DNA of 64,000 bases from Monocercomonoides exilis (taxonomy: Eukaryota > Preaxostyla > Oxymonadida > Polymastigidae). Positions within the stretch are counted from its first letter, which is position 1, and every line of letters begins with the position of its first letter. Made by a program: the position numbers and the translations under genes. Shown piece by piece: positions 12,437-25,700 of the stretch. Location of the stretch: the NCBI GenBank assembly GCA_001643675.2, contig LSRY02000065.1, positions 1 through 64,000 of the forward strand, read 5' to 3'. The notes beneath the pieces were generated by a model. It made no database searches and had not been told where the DNA came from. It was given only the letters and a program-made list of their open reading frames with translations.

Positions 12437-12625
12437 AATTAAAAAACTACGAGATCTCCGAGTGAAAAAAATTTGAAAAAAAATTTATTTTGCATAAGTT
12501 AAATATATTAATATAAACATGTCTAGCCATTTTTTGTTGAATAAGAGCTTGTATCAAGCCGTAGCCAGCTCCAAAAAAAAAAATGGGTGGGGGTAAAAAA
12601 GAGGTCAGAAGTTAAAGTTTAACCA
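12437..12625. mobile_element. Solo arm of the foldback element found at 63 kb
   Basis: About 190 nt, in the same orientation, match the right arm of the 62963-63945 element. Shared landmarks in order are AATTAAAAAACTACGAGATCT, a TAAGTTAAATA block, CTAGCCATT/TTGTTG, AGCTTGTAT, the highly conserved CCGTAGCCAGCTCC, an A-run, GGTGGGGGTAAAAAAG, and GGTCAGA ending near TTTAACC. No matching inverted arm lies nearby, so this is a single-arm remnant. It sits about 120 bp downstream of the stop codon of the kelch receptor gene. Confidence 0.8.
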
Positions 12626-12741
12626 CATTATTATTATTTCTTGTTTATGCAAATGAATAAAAAGTTTTTCCTATCAATGCTTACAAAAGTGTGAATTATT
12701 GATTTTAGGAAAGTTCATTTGAATGAAAAGATTCTAAAAAA

Positions 12742-15700
12742 TTACAAGAAACTTGAAGAAAGTGGTTCATCAATTATTGTTTTTAGCTCTTCCATGTATT
12801 CATCACTTGTTTTCGTCTTTTTGTTCTTTTTTGATGAGTCATGAAACACTGTTGTCACCTTTTTCTTTATCTTTTTTCCACATGGCCAATCGAAATTCAT
12901 CAATGTTTCGAATATTGGTAAAAAAACATTTCCAATATATCCAAAATAAACAAATGATCCTCCAAGAGATGAAATAAACATCACTGCTGAAACTTTCATT
13001 GATCTTTGGGTGACAACAACAGTTTTTTCCAGTTTCAGTTTGATATTGACACCAAATCCCATACTGTAAGACATATCATGGTAAGTTGCAGTCGAACCAT
13101 TAATAAAAGAAATGTGATTAAGAAGATGTCCGTTATTATCATACCCTTTTTTTATAAAATCATCTTTCCTGAAAATGGAATTGACAAGTTCTAATGTAAT
13201 GTTTGTTGGTTTTGAGCCACTGAAAACACTATCATGCCCACTGACTGTGAGTTCTTCAACTGAAGATAAATAATTACCATTTTCAATCACTTGTTTCTTT
13301 GTGCGGCTTTGTGCAGGAATAGCTGAGTCAATTGATGCAGAAACTTTTATTGCTCTGCAAGTTGCATTTCTTTCAAACGAAAACATTGAAAAGAAAGCTG
13401 AATAGAAATCGTTCACAGAGAAGTCTTCATTGCTTGCATTAATTGAAATTAAACAATTTTTCGTTGGTGGATAAAAATTGTTGTTTGATTTGTCTTCAGT
13501 GCATTTTGGAGTGAACGAATAATTCTTATTGTTGTTCGATCCAATGATTGCCCCTTTTTCAGAAAGTCAAGAAATTAAAATGAATAAAAAAAAAATAACG
13601 CAAACCAAATGGATCAAATACAGTTTTTCCAATTCCCAATTTTCTAGAGCACTCTCTTAATTCATTGACACATTCTCCTGAGTAATCCATCAGTGTTAAA
13701 TTGACTTTGAAAAAAGAATTGTTTATGCTATTCAAATCAACGTTTTCTTCCGAAATCGCATCAACAGTTGTTTTCGTTTCATCAATGTTGAATAATGCTA
13801 TTCCCAAAATGTTGGAAATTATTGCACCTAGCATAAAAAACAAGCCCACTATTGAAATAAATCCCCCAAATGTTGTCTTTTTGATCTGCTTGGTTGTCTT
13901 ATGTGTGTCTGGATCAAGAGAATCAGTATATTTGCTCGAATAGCCATCAAATTTCCACAAATACTTCCTTGATGGTAAGCAGAGAAGAATAAAAGCAACA
14001 ACAGCACCAATTCCTGTTGGAATGATATATGACAAAGCATTTTTCCATGTTTCACATCCTTCTTTAATCTTGTACACCTCTGGCTGGCTTAAGTGTTTTG
14101 GATCAATTTCAGGAGGTTTGTATTCACTTGATGCTGAACCCATTGGACAAGTTTTGTTTTCTGGGCAAGTCAAAATAAAAGTCTTGTTTGAACCATCTTT
14201 GATTGTGTAATGACCAAATGAAACTGGGATGCACACATATTTTTGAGAACCTGATGATATTCCAATTGTTCCTTCAGGGCATGGATCACACTCTTTACTA
14301 CTGAATTCATTTGAATAATAGCCAATTTTACAAAATTGACATTCTCCATTTTCATCCTGATAAGAACCTGGAGCGCAATCAAATAAATCATTTTGAAGCT
14401 TGAAAATTCGTAATGAGTCAACTGCTGAATTCATGACTGTTCTATTTGCATTGATCCTTCTTCCACCAAAGCAGAAAACTTCTCGCTTATGAATTGCACA
14501 TCCAGCATCAACAACATCAAGATTCTTGCCATTGACAAATGCTGTTCCATTATCTTCTGTCACAGTTGCAGTTCCATTGACAGCAAATTTGACAACTTTA
14601 AAAGTATTCTTCGCAATTCCGTCTCTCATCCCTCCAAACATCAAAGCACTGTCATTCAGTGGCAAAACAATTCCATCTTTATTGCCAAATATTTGATTAC
14701 ATTTTTCGCCATTGCACTCATAATTTGAATAATTTATTTCTTCTTTTTGCACAATTTTTTGTATTGGCAAACGGTAATATCCATGCAATGGTGAAGCTCC
14801 TAGCATTCCTCCAAGAAAAACAAGATTTGGAGAAGGTTGGTAATAATTTCTGAAACCTATGTTCGGATTTTCTTCTGCACTTAATAATGTTGAAAAATCT
14901 TTCATGTTTCTATTACTATCAATGTTCCTTTGAACAGAAATATTTTTAATTTCATCAGGGGGATCTGTCATGAAAATTACAGAAGCACTTATCCGAAAAA
15001 GTGGAAATGGTGCTGTTTGAGCAACCCATTGATCATTCTGAAACATGAAAACACTGAAAGTCCCATAATTCATTCCATAACTTGTTCTTCCTCCAACAAC
15101 AATTAAAAAATCCATATACATTTCCATTGCAGCTCCACACACAGGAATTGGCTTGTAAAATGAATTCTTTCCCAATTGCTTCCACAAATAAGTGATAAAT
15201 GAAAATTCCCACAATTCATTTGATGGCTCAACTTTTCCTGTTTTAGGATTCGGACCCAAGCCTCCAAAGATCAACAATCTACCATTATCATAACAATATG
15301 AAGCAAGTTCTCTTGCTGGAGGAGTTTCTGAATTCTTTTCAGGAACAAATTCTGTCCACTGCCTATAGTTATTTGACAGCAAATACATATCATTAAATAT
15401 TTCTCCAGTAATGGGATCACGGCCACCGTAAACAAAAATGGAATCTCTAAAAGATCCCACAATCGGATTAACACGTGGAGAAGGCGCATAATGACTCACG
15501 TTGATTAATGAAATATATGATGAATTAAAGTTTGTTGTTGATAATCCTGAGTTTAATTCGTGTGAAGAACTGAAATTGCAAAACTTTTCTGGTTTGGAAA
15601 AAAAATTATCGTAATCAAAAAATTTTTGATAATATTTTTTTCTTCTTTCAATTGCTTTTTCTGAATGAGTCTCCTTTTCTGTTTGATTGATTGATAAATC

Positions 15701-16795
15701 CTCTTTCATTGCAACCATTAAATCTGAATTGATCCCTTGTGGCGTTATTCCTCCAAAAATATACAAATTTCCATCTTTGTCAGTCGTACATCCACAATCA
15801 ACCCGAAACAAATCCTTTTTTTCGTCAGACTTATTTGTTTCGTCAAGTTCAATTATTTTGAATCTTGCCGTTAATGATCCACTCCCTCCTTTGACAACTT
15901 GGCTACAGTCAAGAATTAGCAATGAATTGAATTCATTTCTTATTTTGTTGACAGGACAACCACCAAAAATGTAAGAATATGCTCCATCAGAAGAAATGAA
16001 AGTTGAATGTCCAAAATTGGTCCGTAAATCTGGAATGTTGCTTGGTTCTCCATTCTTATCAGTTATTTTCACTTCTTTCCAAGATTGAGAAGAAATTGTA
16101 TCGATTTTTATTCTGAACATTTTGAGTGAAAATTCAACATCTCCTCCTGTATCTCCTCCATAAAGGACAGCATATCCATTTGAAACTAACATGACAGCAC
16201 CGCTGCATGGTTCAGGACCAACTCCTCCAGTTTCAATCTCCAATTCTTTCCACTGATTATTTTGGATGTCAAACTCCCACAAGTCATTTAGAAGCCCAGA
16301 TTCGCTGATCCCTCCAAAAATATATAGTTTTTCTCCATCTGATGCGTATGCCATTGATTGTCTTGCTTCAGGAATTGAATCTCCTTGATCAACTTCTTTC
16401 CATTCTTTTGATGAAAAATCAAATGCCCAAAGATTATTTGAAAATCCACTATCTTGCTTCCCGCCCCAGATGAAAAACGTGTTGTTGACTTTGAATTGAG
16501 CAAAATTCTTAACCAATGGTTTTTTTCTTTCCAATTTCAAATGCAAACGCTCTATATGCAAAGGATGAAGTTCTATGACGTAAGAATCCGTAAATATTCG
16601 GTCATTATTTGTGACACCTCCATAAACGAATAGGCAATCTTTTCCATTGTTTGAAAAAAACCGAACGAAAGGAGAATAACGAGGATTGATCTGGCTTCCA
16701 TACGCGGGAACTGTTTCAACAGATTTCACTATCTGCTTTGTTTCTTGGCCAACTGCACATTTGATACAAAATAAACAAAGAAAAATATTTAACAT
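12742..16795 (-). CDS. Kelch-repeat transmembrane receptor-like protein
   Basis: Two exons, 16795-13606 and 13553-12742, joined across a 52-nt phase-1 intron (donor GTTTGC), give 1333 aa. The first ~16 residues (MLNIFLCLFCIKCAVG) are a signal peptide. About twelve kelch motifs follow between residues ~50 and ~790 (for example LYIFGGISESGLLNDLWEFD, FVYGGRDPITGEIFND, LIFGGLGP), enough for two beta-propellers. A Cys-rich GCC2/GCC3-like segment (CAPGSYQDENGECQFC..., ~800-870) precedes TM helices at about 915-940 and 975-1002, and a third at about 1253-1280. A Lys-rich, presumably cytosolic tail of ~50 residues ends the protein. It probably binds an extracellular ligand. There is no enzymatic domain and the ligand is unknown. 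Without the intron the protein would end after residue ~1078 and lose its third TM helix. Confidence 0.9.
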
Positions 16796-17460
16796 TGCTT
16801 CTGATCTGTTATATTAATTAAAACTCTCGAATATTTGAACCTTAATATTTCTTAAAATAAAAAATTTATAATGGACAAAACATGATAATAATTCATTAAA
16901 TATTCTTGAAATCTATGAAAATACTGTTTTGCAAATTATTAGCGGTTTCTGGGTCATCGAAAGAACGATTATAAATTGAAATAGCCAAAAAGAATAAAGT
17001 TGGAGAGAATTCAAAAAATTTTCATTTGTTATAAAAATGGTAAAAACTCAATAAGAACTATTTTTAAAGAGGAAATGGAGAATGTTCAAAAAAAGAAAGA
17101 AAGAAAACACAAAAATCTTTTTTTTAAAATTGAATGGTTAGCTGGAATTTATATGTTTGTTTTTTCAAACAATCGGAGAAAAGAAATTGATATTAAAACA
17201 AAAAAAATCAATTTGATAAATAATATTATTCTTGTTATCAATCAAGAAATCAGTGTCAACAAAAAAATTATCAAAGATAAACGAAGGAGAAGTTAGAACA
17301 AATCTTGAAATTGTAAAATCAAAGGTTTCTGGCGTTAGGATAAGCAACAAATGACAAGGCATTTTAAAGTCGAAGAGTTAGAAAAAGATAGATTTGATTG
17401 TTAAGGAGAGCTACATCAAATAAGACAAAGCAGAAACAAGTGAAAAATGAGGGGTAATAT
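16796..17460. other. AT-rich spacer between divergent kelch gene and surface pseudogene
   Basis: Contains the upstream region of the minus-strand kelch gene. A 98-codon plus-strand frame at 17000-17296 is Lys/Asn/Ile-rich with no domain, and I treat it as noise. No repeats or RNA genes were recognised. Confidence 0.5.
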
Positions 17461-17468
17461 TCTTTGAA

Positions 17469-19871
17469 TTGGGTACGTCTGAATCAATGAAAATGGTTGA
17501 CTCAACAATCAGTCAATGCAGCTGCACCAGTGGGAAAGGAGGAAGAGTGTATTTGGCAACAAAGGAAACAGGTGATTTGAATTTCACATTTGTGGGAATG
17601 AAATTCAGTTCAAACACAGCAAAAGTGGGGAATGATATTTTCATTGAATGTTTCAACATCTCTTCTCAGATCAATGAAAGACAATTCCAGTTTGATCTTC
17701 GAGAGGGACATTATTCACGAATTAATGCGATATATGGAATTGATAGTTGTGAACACAAAGAAGATACAAATCTGATTGAGTTTGTGACTATCCATCAGAG
17801 TGACACAATTGTTGTGAGCAGTGCGGTTGGATCGGATGACAGGCAATGTGGAACATGTGGCCTTCTATGTGATTCGATTGATTATAGGCTGATGCATCTT
17901 ACATCGGAGCTGATTAGTCAAATGTTCATTGTTGAAGAGAGTGTGATTGGAAAGGAAATAAATCTGGAGGAAATGAGTCTGAGTTCGAAGAGCAGAGGCT
18001 AATGTGAAGTTAAAGCAAAATCAGAGATTGATGGAACAAAGGAGGCTTTGATAACAACAAGTGGAACAGTTTCATTGCTGAGAGAGAACTTTGTGTTTGA
18101 TTCAGATTTCATTTCTTCACATGAATCGCTGATCTCACCAGAAGGAGGCATTCTTGAAATAATGAATTGTTCATTCTCCTCAAAACCATCGAATGAAGAA
18201 GGAAATGGAGCTGTGCCAAACATTCCGTTTCACATTTTCAACATGGCAAAAGGAGAATTACAACTTGATGGATGTGCAATATCAAATCTCATTCTTCAAG
18301 AATCTGCATTACATTTTTCTTCACCACTTACATCAGTAATCGATTCATTAACAATTTGCAATTCAACAATTAAAACTTCTCTGATAAATATCAACGAATG
18401 TGGACAATTAACAATAAAGGATTTCAATACAGAAAATATATCAGTTGTAGGAAATGAAGAATCATTGATATCTTGCTTGTCAATGAAAAAGACGATGCAA
18501 TTGGCAAATTGCACAATAGGTGGAGTCAGTTCAAAGAACACAAAAGGGAAATTGATGAAAGTGGAGGATTGTTTGGATGTGAAAATGGACAGTTGCATTT
18601 TCGATGGGAGTTCAAAGGAAAGAAATGAACAGAATTTGAATGCAGAAGAAGAGATGTGCAGATGGTCTGGATCTCTTGTGGATGTTGCGAAAAGTTCTGT
18701 TTTTATGAAAGATGCAACAATCTCGAATTCACCAGAAGGTGGAATAACAATGAGTGGAGGAAATGTGATAATTGAGAAAGGAGAGTTTATAAATAACAAT
18801 CCATCGATTGAAGGATATCCATCAATTGGAAGAAATATTATTTGTTCAGACTCAGGGGCATTGAATGTGATGAGTTTGAAAGGAGGAGATGGATTGAAGG
18901 ATAACTCCTCACTTTGGATGTTGAATGAAGAGTGCAGTTTTGAAGGGATTGTATCTGAGAGGGAATCGTCGTTCTTCATACCTGTTCTGGAGAGAGTGGA
19001 AGCAAAAGAAGAAGCAAACAGAATGAAGCTGACATTCAAAGGATTGCTTCTTGTTCCATGCAATCTGTCATTCTCAGCTGTGAAGAAGAAGGGAGAAGAG
19101 AAAGAGATTGAACATTATGATTTTGATTCAAGTGGGTTTTTATCGGAAAGTGAAATTGAAGGGAGTGCAACAAAAGATCTGATCAGCAGTTGTGAAAATG
19201 AAATAGAAATGAGCGTGCATATTCTGTTTGCGGATACCGACAAACAATCATCAACAAATTCATTCATTCTGAAGAATGCAAGAAAAACAAAGGCGAAAGG
19301 AAGTGAAAGGATTATCGAGTGAGGAAAAGAAGGGAAATCGTATTGGACGTTGATTATTATTGTGCTAGTTGTGATATTATTTGTTGTTCTGATTGGTTTT
19401 ATTTTGTTTGTTGTTCGATGGAAGAAGGCAAAGAATGAAAACAAAGATCTGAGAGAGATTGTGAATGATAATATCAGAAAAGATCCGAAAGCATTTGAGA
19501 TGATGACGATGGAGATGTCTCCTGAGGAACAATGGAGAAGGTCAGAGAGAGAGGCTGAGAAGAAAAATGAAGAGAGGATCAAAAAGAGAGTGCATGAGAA
19601 AAGCTTGGGACACTCAGAGTCATCTGAGCTTCTTCTATCTGAGAGCAGCTCCACTGAATTCATTCTTGGGAGAGATTCAGAAAAGATTCCTCAATGGATG
19701 TTAGAGAAGGCAGAAGAGGAAGAGGAAACAAGAAAGAGATCACCATCACCATCCATTTCATCCACTTCAACCACAGACGCTTCAGACACTGAATCCACTT
19801 TTGTTCGAGGAGAGGATCTGTGTCCCACCACCTCATCCATGTCGAATCTAGTGGATGCAATGGCCTGTTAA
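17469..19871 (+). pseudogene. 5'-truncated surface-protein pseudogene (relative of the 36.3-kb gene)
   Basis: One reading frame aligns without any frameshift to the later part of the 2585-aa protein at 36271-44028, from about residue 1500 to 2320. Shared landmarks are a CGTCGLLCDS match to CGELSAPCQS, the block PSIGRNIICSDSGALNVMSL, GGDGLKDNSSLWMLN, the TM helix (VLVVILFVVLIGFILFVV) and the cytoplasmic block MEMSPEEQWRRSEREAEKKN. Three in-frame stops break it: TAA at 18000-18002, TGA at 19320-19322 just before the TM helix (a Gly codon in the intact gene), and TAA at 19869-19871 after ...VDAMAC, beyond which similarity ends. There is no signal peptide or start. It is a recent fragment lacking the kinase-like tail. 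Confidence 0.85.
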
Positions 19872-20678
19872 TCTTTTCATGATAAAAAAATCATTTTGTT
19901 GATAAAACAAAATGATAATTGGAAAATGTCAATCACGAATGTCAACTTTTTATTTCCAACTAACGAATCGTGATATCATCAACATTTAAAACTCAACCAG
20001 AATTGCGAAGTGAAATGGTATACTGCTTTTGAAGAGAATAACAACGAAATATTAAAATGGAAATGAAGTGATCAATGAACAATCAGAACGCTGTATTTTC
20101 TTTCGAGAGCATTTCAAAATGATTAAGTTTCCAAAAACCCTTTAATAATTAATAAGATATTAATTTCATATCTCACCAAATAACTCCATATTCCAACATT
20201 CAAACGCTCCTTTTTAATGGTCATTTCGAAACTAACGCATGAATTTTGCTGGAAAAAGACAAAGCCAATAAATCGAAAAAATTTTCCACTTGAATTTAAA
20301 CTATTATCAGTCGAAAACGAAAAACAGAAATCTTGAAAAGCACCAATATAAAAGAGAAAGTGTTGAAAAAACAATTGGAATGAATATACACTGGTTTAGA
20401 AAGTTGAGCCACTTGGGAATAGCTTTGTTCTTCATGTAGATAAAAGAGTCAAAGATGAAATGTGGCTGAAGTTTTCACACATATATCGTGGGAATTGAAG
20501 AAGATGGAAGTGGCAAGGCTGTTGAAGAGTTTCATGAAAAATGGTTGATGAAACTCTGTGATTTAACCAAAGTCACCAAAAAAGGAGAAAACGAACAGGA
20601 AAATGAAAAAGCGGTTGAAAAATAGAAAAATAGAAATGAGTGATTTTTGAGTAACATTTTTAATAACAAATCATTCCC
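19872..20678. other. Spacer with a possible coding remnant at 20468-20625
   Basis: Mostly AT-rich and featureless. The plus-strand frame at about 20468-20625 reads IVGIEEDGSGKAVEEFHEKW and continues charged to a TAG. This is protein-like but has no start and no recognised family, so it could be the tail of a decayed gene. Confidence 0.3.
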
Positions 20679-22114
20679 TCAAATATTCACAAAATAATCA
20701 GAAATTCTAAACGATAATTTTTCAATATAATATTTTTTGTTTAGAAAATCCAATCTTTCATAAAAAGTTGCGGTTGCATCTTCGTATCCTTCTTCCTCCA
20801 GCTTTTCAAATATCTTTCTTTTAGCTGCCTTCCTTTCCTCTTCTTCCATTTCGTCTTTCTCCTTTCTTTTCAATCGCATTGAAATAGTAATAAAAAATGT
20901 TAAACTTTCACATATAATTCTGTCATTCAATGTTGGTTGCTAAAACTCCTCCAAAACAGAATTAGCAGCTTCGTTTTTCTGCAAGTAATCAATCTTCACA
21001 GTTCTGTTTTCTGCAGTTATGTAAAGTAAATAAATGCATTTCCTGCTTATTTCGATGAATTTATCCTTTGCTGCTCGAAATACCTGAACAACGCTACTGA
21101 TAAGCTCAGCAAATTCTTCATTTCTTGATCGACAGCTGCAAAAATATAAATACAATGTATTGATCCATCTCTTCAAAACGAGCTCTTCTTTCGTTTCTTT
21201 TCCTTTTTCTTTCTCCTCGTCTTTCCTCTTCCAATCCACACTCTTTAACAGTTATTCCAGTTCTCTTCTTGCTTCTCTCACGAAATGGAGTTCTTTCTCA
21301 ATCACATCTTCCAACATTTTCTCTTTGGAAAATCTTTTTATTAAAAACTCCCAAGCAGATTGATAACCAATACGCGTCAGGTTGTGATGCTCCTGATGAT
21401 GCTGGATAATCGATTTTATCTCAATCAAATATTGTTCTTTATTAACTTTCTGTTCAAAAGCAAAAAAGAAACAATAAATGAAGCAAAAACAATTCAATAA
21501 ATTAATCAATTAACAAATCATACATTCCACTGCCAAATGTTACCCAATGCCAGCAAGGTCATTTCCACTTCTTTTTGAACCTCCTCATTTACCATTATGT
21601 TCAAGGCAACCTTCAGAAGGCAAGAAACACAAATTGAAAGTAATTCAGATGAGAAGCCAATGCTAAGAAAAATATAGCATTCACAAAGATTGTCAAGAAG
21701 ATTTTCGTTTCTTTTCTCTTTATTCTTCTGTTCTTCCTCAATCATCTTCTCAATTCTTTTGATCAATGAAGATTTCTCGAAGCTGTAAATATGAATTCCT
21801 TTTAGCATGTTGCAAAATCCAACATTCTTCAGTGTAAAAATAGCATTTCGAATTGATATATTCTTTTCTAAAATCATTTTATCCATTTCATTGAAAAAGT
21901 CTATTGAAAAAATTGATTCAAATTCATCTTTATTCATAGCATCCACCTGTTCATTCATTTCAAGGATTTTCTGTTTCTGGTCAATTTCAGTGCAATGCTC
22001 CAGCTCTTGAAAGAATTCTTTTAAAAAAAGTCAAAAAAACGTAAACTTCATTACTTTTGTCTCAGAAATGAAAATTTGCAAACTTAAAAGCTTCTCCAAA
22101 AGCAAAAACTCCAT
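20679..22114 (-). pseudogene. Pseudogene of the oxymonad '430-aa' helical family
   Basis: It parallels the intact gene at 32174-33593 exon for exon: 22114-22084 (begins MEFLLLEKLL), 22017-21524 and 21449-20679. The introns (66 and 74 nt, donors GTTTGC and GTATGA) sit at the same positions and phases, and the middle exons are both exactly 494 nt. Exon 3 carries two in-frame stops: TAA at 21254-21252 (Glu in the intact copy) and TAG at 20942-20940 (Met in the intact copy). Frame and similarity continue past both to the final stop, with no frameshift. The product would otherwise be ~431 aa, all-helical and charged. The family seems abundant in Monocercomonoides, but its function is unknown to me. 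Decay looks recent. Confidence 0.8.
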
Positions 22115-22714
22115 TTTCCAGTAATTTGTTGATGCATCTGTGTTCGTTTTTATTCTGCAAATTTGATGTGTTTTTGAAGTTTGTGATAGTTAATAAATCG
22201 AATAAAATTGCAAAATGGAAACATATTTTTGAACATTTCAAAGGAAGCGTTCTTTAAAAATAAAAAGTTAAACCATAAATTGCAAATAAACTTCTGAACT
22301 GGGTGGAATAAGCCAGGAAGGATTATTTTGTTGATTTTGAATCAAATAAATAGTTATTCAATATGGGAAGTTGATCAAAGATTATTTGTTCTAAAAAAAT
22401 CTTTGAACATAAAAACATATTTTTTATTTGTTGTTGGTTTTAATTCAAAGTTTATTCCATTGCTTAGACCTTTGTGAAAGACCTACATTTAAAAGCTCAC
22501 TCGACAAGCGGCATACAAGCAGTTATCATGTTTTTGATCATTATTGTAAAATCAAAAAAGAAAAAAGAAAGAAATGCAGTAAATAAATAATCATAAACAA
22601 CTCCATTACAAATTAATAGCGTTGAATTACAAAAATGATAGCTAAAAAAATTAAAAATTCACAGAATTGTATTTGAAATTGAAATTATCTTATGAAGGCA
22701 TATGACAGTGCTTA
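22115..22714. other. Intergenic spacer
   Basis: About 600 nt of AT-rich sequence between the minus-strand 430-aa-family pseudogene and the 3' end of the ABC transporter gene. No gene, repeat or RNA element recognised. Confidence 0.5.
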
Positions 22715-25700
22715 TCAAATATTATTTAAGATATTCTGAGACTTTAATGCAATTGCTCTTAATTGTTCAACATAAGCATCACCTGCTGCTTTTGCCAAAG
22801 ACAAGAATTTGGAGTTTTCTCTGAACAACAGCTCCTGAATCAACAGACATATAAATAAATGAAAAATTGTTTTTGTAAGAAAATTAAAAAGAAAAATATG
22901 AGAAGAAATAACAAGTATAAAATGCTCACAAAAATTGTGAAAAAAATCCATCAAAGATTTCTATTTCTCATTCAAAATTCAACCAATTGTGCAAACCTTT
23001 GGTGCTCCACTCTCAACGAGCTTACCACTATCCATCACAAACACCAAGTCAGAGTCAGCAACTGTGGACAGCCTGTGTGCAATGGTGATGACGGTGCATT
23101 CACTGAAGCACTGCCTTGTCACCTGCTGGATCCTTTCGTCTGTCTCAAAGTCCACACTTGCTGTCGCCTCGTCCATCAGAATGATCCGCGAGCGCCTCAA
23201 AAGTGCCCGCGCCAAGCAAAGAAGCTGCCTCTGCCCCACCGAAAAGTTCTGCCCTTCGCTCGCCACGTCTGCCCCAAGCTGCTCCTTCATCTGCTGCACC
23301 ACCTCTCTCAGCCCCACCTGTCCCAGTGCTGCCAACACCTCCTCCTCGCTGTGCTCTCCAAACGGATCCAGATTGTACCGGATGCTCCCACTCAGAAGCA
23401 TCGGCTCCTGCGCTGTCACTGCCACTGCACCCCGAAGCTCTTTGAGGCCCAGCTGTGAGTGGATGTCTCGTCCATCAATCAGAATGGCACAGCCTTTCTT
23501 CTGCCACTCCGCCTCCACAATCCGAAGCAGCGCCAGCAGAAGACTCGACTTTCCCGATCCTGTCCTCCCCACAATGCCCACTTTGGCACCACCAGGAATC
23601 ACAAACGAGACATCGTCCAGAGCCAACGGAAGATTAGGACGATATCTCAAGTCAACATTGCTGAACTCAATTCTGCCTGCAGATGGCCAATTTGACAGCG
23701 GATGCGACAAACATGAAATAGTAGAAGAAGAAGAAGAAGAAGAAGAAGAAACATTTGAAGATTTCATTTCATTTCCATCCACAGGTTTCTCTTCTTTTGA
23801 TTCGCTGCATTTAATCATCTTGCTCTTTTCATTAACATCCTCTGGAACACTTATTGTCCACTCTCCCTCTTGCTCCACATCACACAATTCTCTTATCCGC
23901 CCGATCTTCCCAACAACAAAGTACAACGACAAAAGCTGACTGTACAAGTTCCTCCCTGCCGAAACAGCAGAATGTGACATTTGCAGCGCCATTGGCAGAA
24001 AATATGTGTTTCTCCCCGCAGCTTTCAAGACAATCGCCGTCAGATAAGTCAGAAGTTCAAGCGCATCATAACACCAGCTGGTAATGTTTGCAACTAGCGC
24101 TCGCACACTTTCCCTGTAAAACTCCACATCGCACTGACTTCTGCACAGCTCCCTCTGCCTCTCCTCCACCGCCTCCTGCTCACCAAACGCCCTGATCGTT
24201 GCCGCCCCTTCCACACACTGCTTGAAGAAGCGCCCTGATTCGCTTCTGGCAGAAACCAACGATCGGTCAATGCGGCGCTTTGCGAGGGACGTGGAATGGC
24301 TTATCAGCACCATCGCACTTGTTGCTAGCACAACAGGCAGCAGAAGCGCAGGCATCGCTGAGTGAATTGCCACCAGCGCCAAGGGTAGCTTCGCGAGGGA
24401 GGAGGCAGTGGCAGTGAAGGAGTGGAGCACGCTGTAGCTGATGGGGTTCACTGCATTCAGCTTTCTGTACAACATGCTGGCGGGTGTGGTGTCGAAGAAG
24501 CGCATCGGCGCGTGGAAGAGCTTTGTGTACATGTCTGTCTTGATGGCATGGGCAGACTGCTGCTGAAAGTGGTTGCTCAGCAGACGCACAGGAATCTTGC
24601 TGAATGAAGAGAAGAGACTCGTGGCAATGTAGAGGAAGAACAAGAAGCCTGATGAAAGATTGAAGCAGCTCAGAAAGGAGAACAGAAACGTTTGCTTCTT
24701 CTGTTTCTTCTGCTTTTTGTGTTTGAAGGCGTTTTTATGAGGTGAATGTTTGGATGCTCTTGCTTTGGAATTGCCACTATTTTTGGAACTAATTTCTTGA
24801 GATGATGATGTCAATGAATCATTCAATGAAGATTCATTCAATGTTTCGTTTAAATTCCCTTCTCTTTCCTTCTCCTCCTCCCATCTCTTTTCTCCTCCAA
24901 GTTCATTGAGTGTCCTGTTCATCTGCTCCATCTGTGCATCCTTCGCAGTCCACGTGTTGAGCACAGCACTCTTCCCGTTCTGAGAAACGTTGCTCAGAAC
25001 AATCGCCAGCAGCGCTAAGAACAGCAGGAAAAACGATGCATGCTTGAAATACCACAAAACAGAAGAAAGAGAGACAGAATCAGCCTCCATGTCGAAGGAC
25101 TCCTTCAGACGCCCCAGTTCAGAGGGAGAAGGAGAAGGAGAGGAGGAAGAGGAAGAGGAAGAGGAAGAGGAAGAGGAAGAGGAAGAGGAAGAAGAGGATG
25201 GAGAAGGAGAAGATGGAGAAGGAGAAAGAGAAATAGGAGTTTGAATGGAAGAAGAAGAAGAAGAAGAAGAAGATAAAGGTGAAGGTGAAAATGAAATGGG
25301 TGAAATGGGTGGAGAAGGTGAAGTGTTTGAATGAGTCAAGTTGAATGGAGAAGAAGAAGATGATGATGATGATGATGATGATGGAGAAGGAATGTTATTT
25401 GCATCTTCAATCTTCTTTTCATTATTGTTTTCAAAATTATCATTTAAGATTTCTCTTTCTCTTTCTCTTCTCTTCTTCTCTTCTTCCTCTTCTCCTCCTC
25501 CTTCCTTCTCCTCCTTCACCATCACCCCCATCTCCTTCACAATCCCCTTAAACTCCTCTGCTTTGCCAACCTTTCTGATCCTCCCGTCCTCCTCCATCGC
25601 AATGGCTGTGTTAAAATAAGGCAGATATTTCGTGTGGTGTGTTGCCAACAAGACAGTCTTCCCTTTCAGCAGCTGGCTGATGCATTTGATGACCAGTGCT

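Noticed and set aside
17000-17296. 98-codon plus-strand ORF
   Set aside because: Lys/Ile/Asn-rich composition typical of random AT-rich DNA; no domain, and no support from neighbouring splice sites.
17469-22114. A non-standard genetic code with TAA/TAG read as Gln, as reported for the oxymonad Streblomastix
   Set aside because: Long intact genes here (2585, 1764, 1333 aa) contain no in-frame TAA or TAG, several genes end in TAA, and one of the pseudogene stops is TGA. Standard code with pseudogenes fits better.
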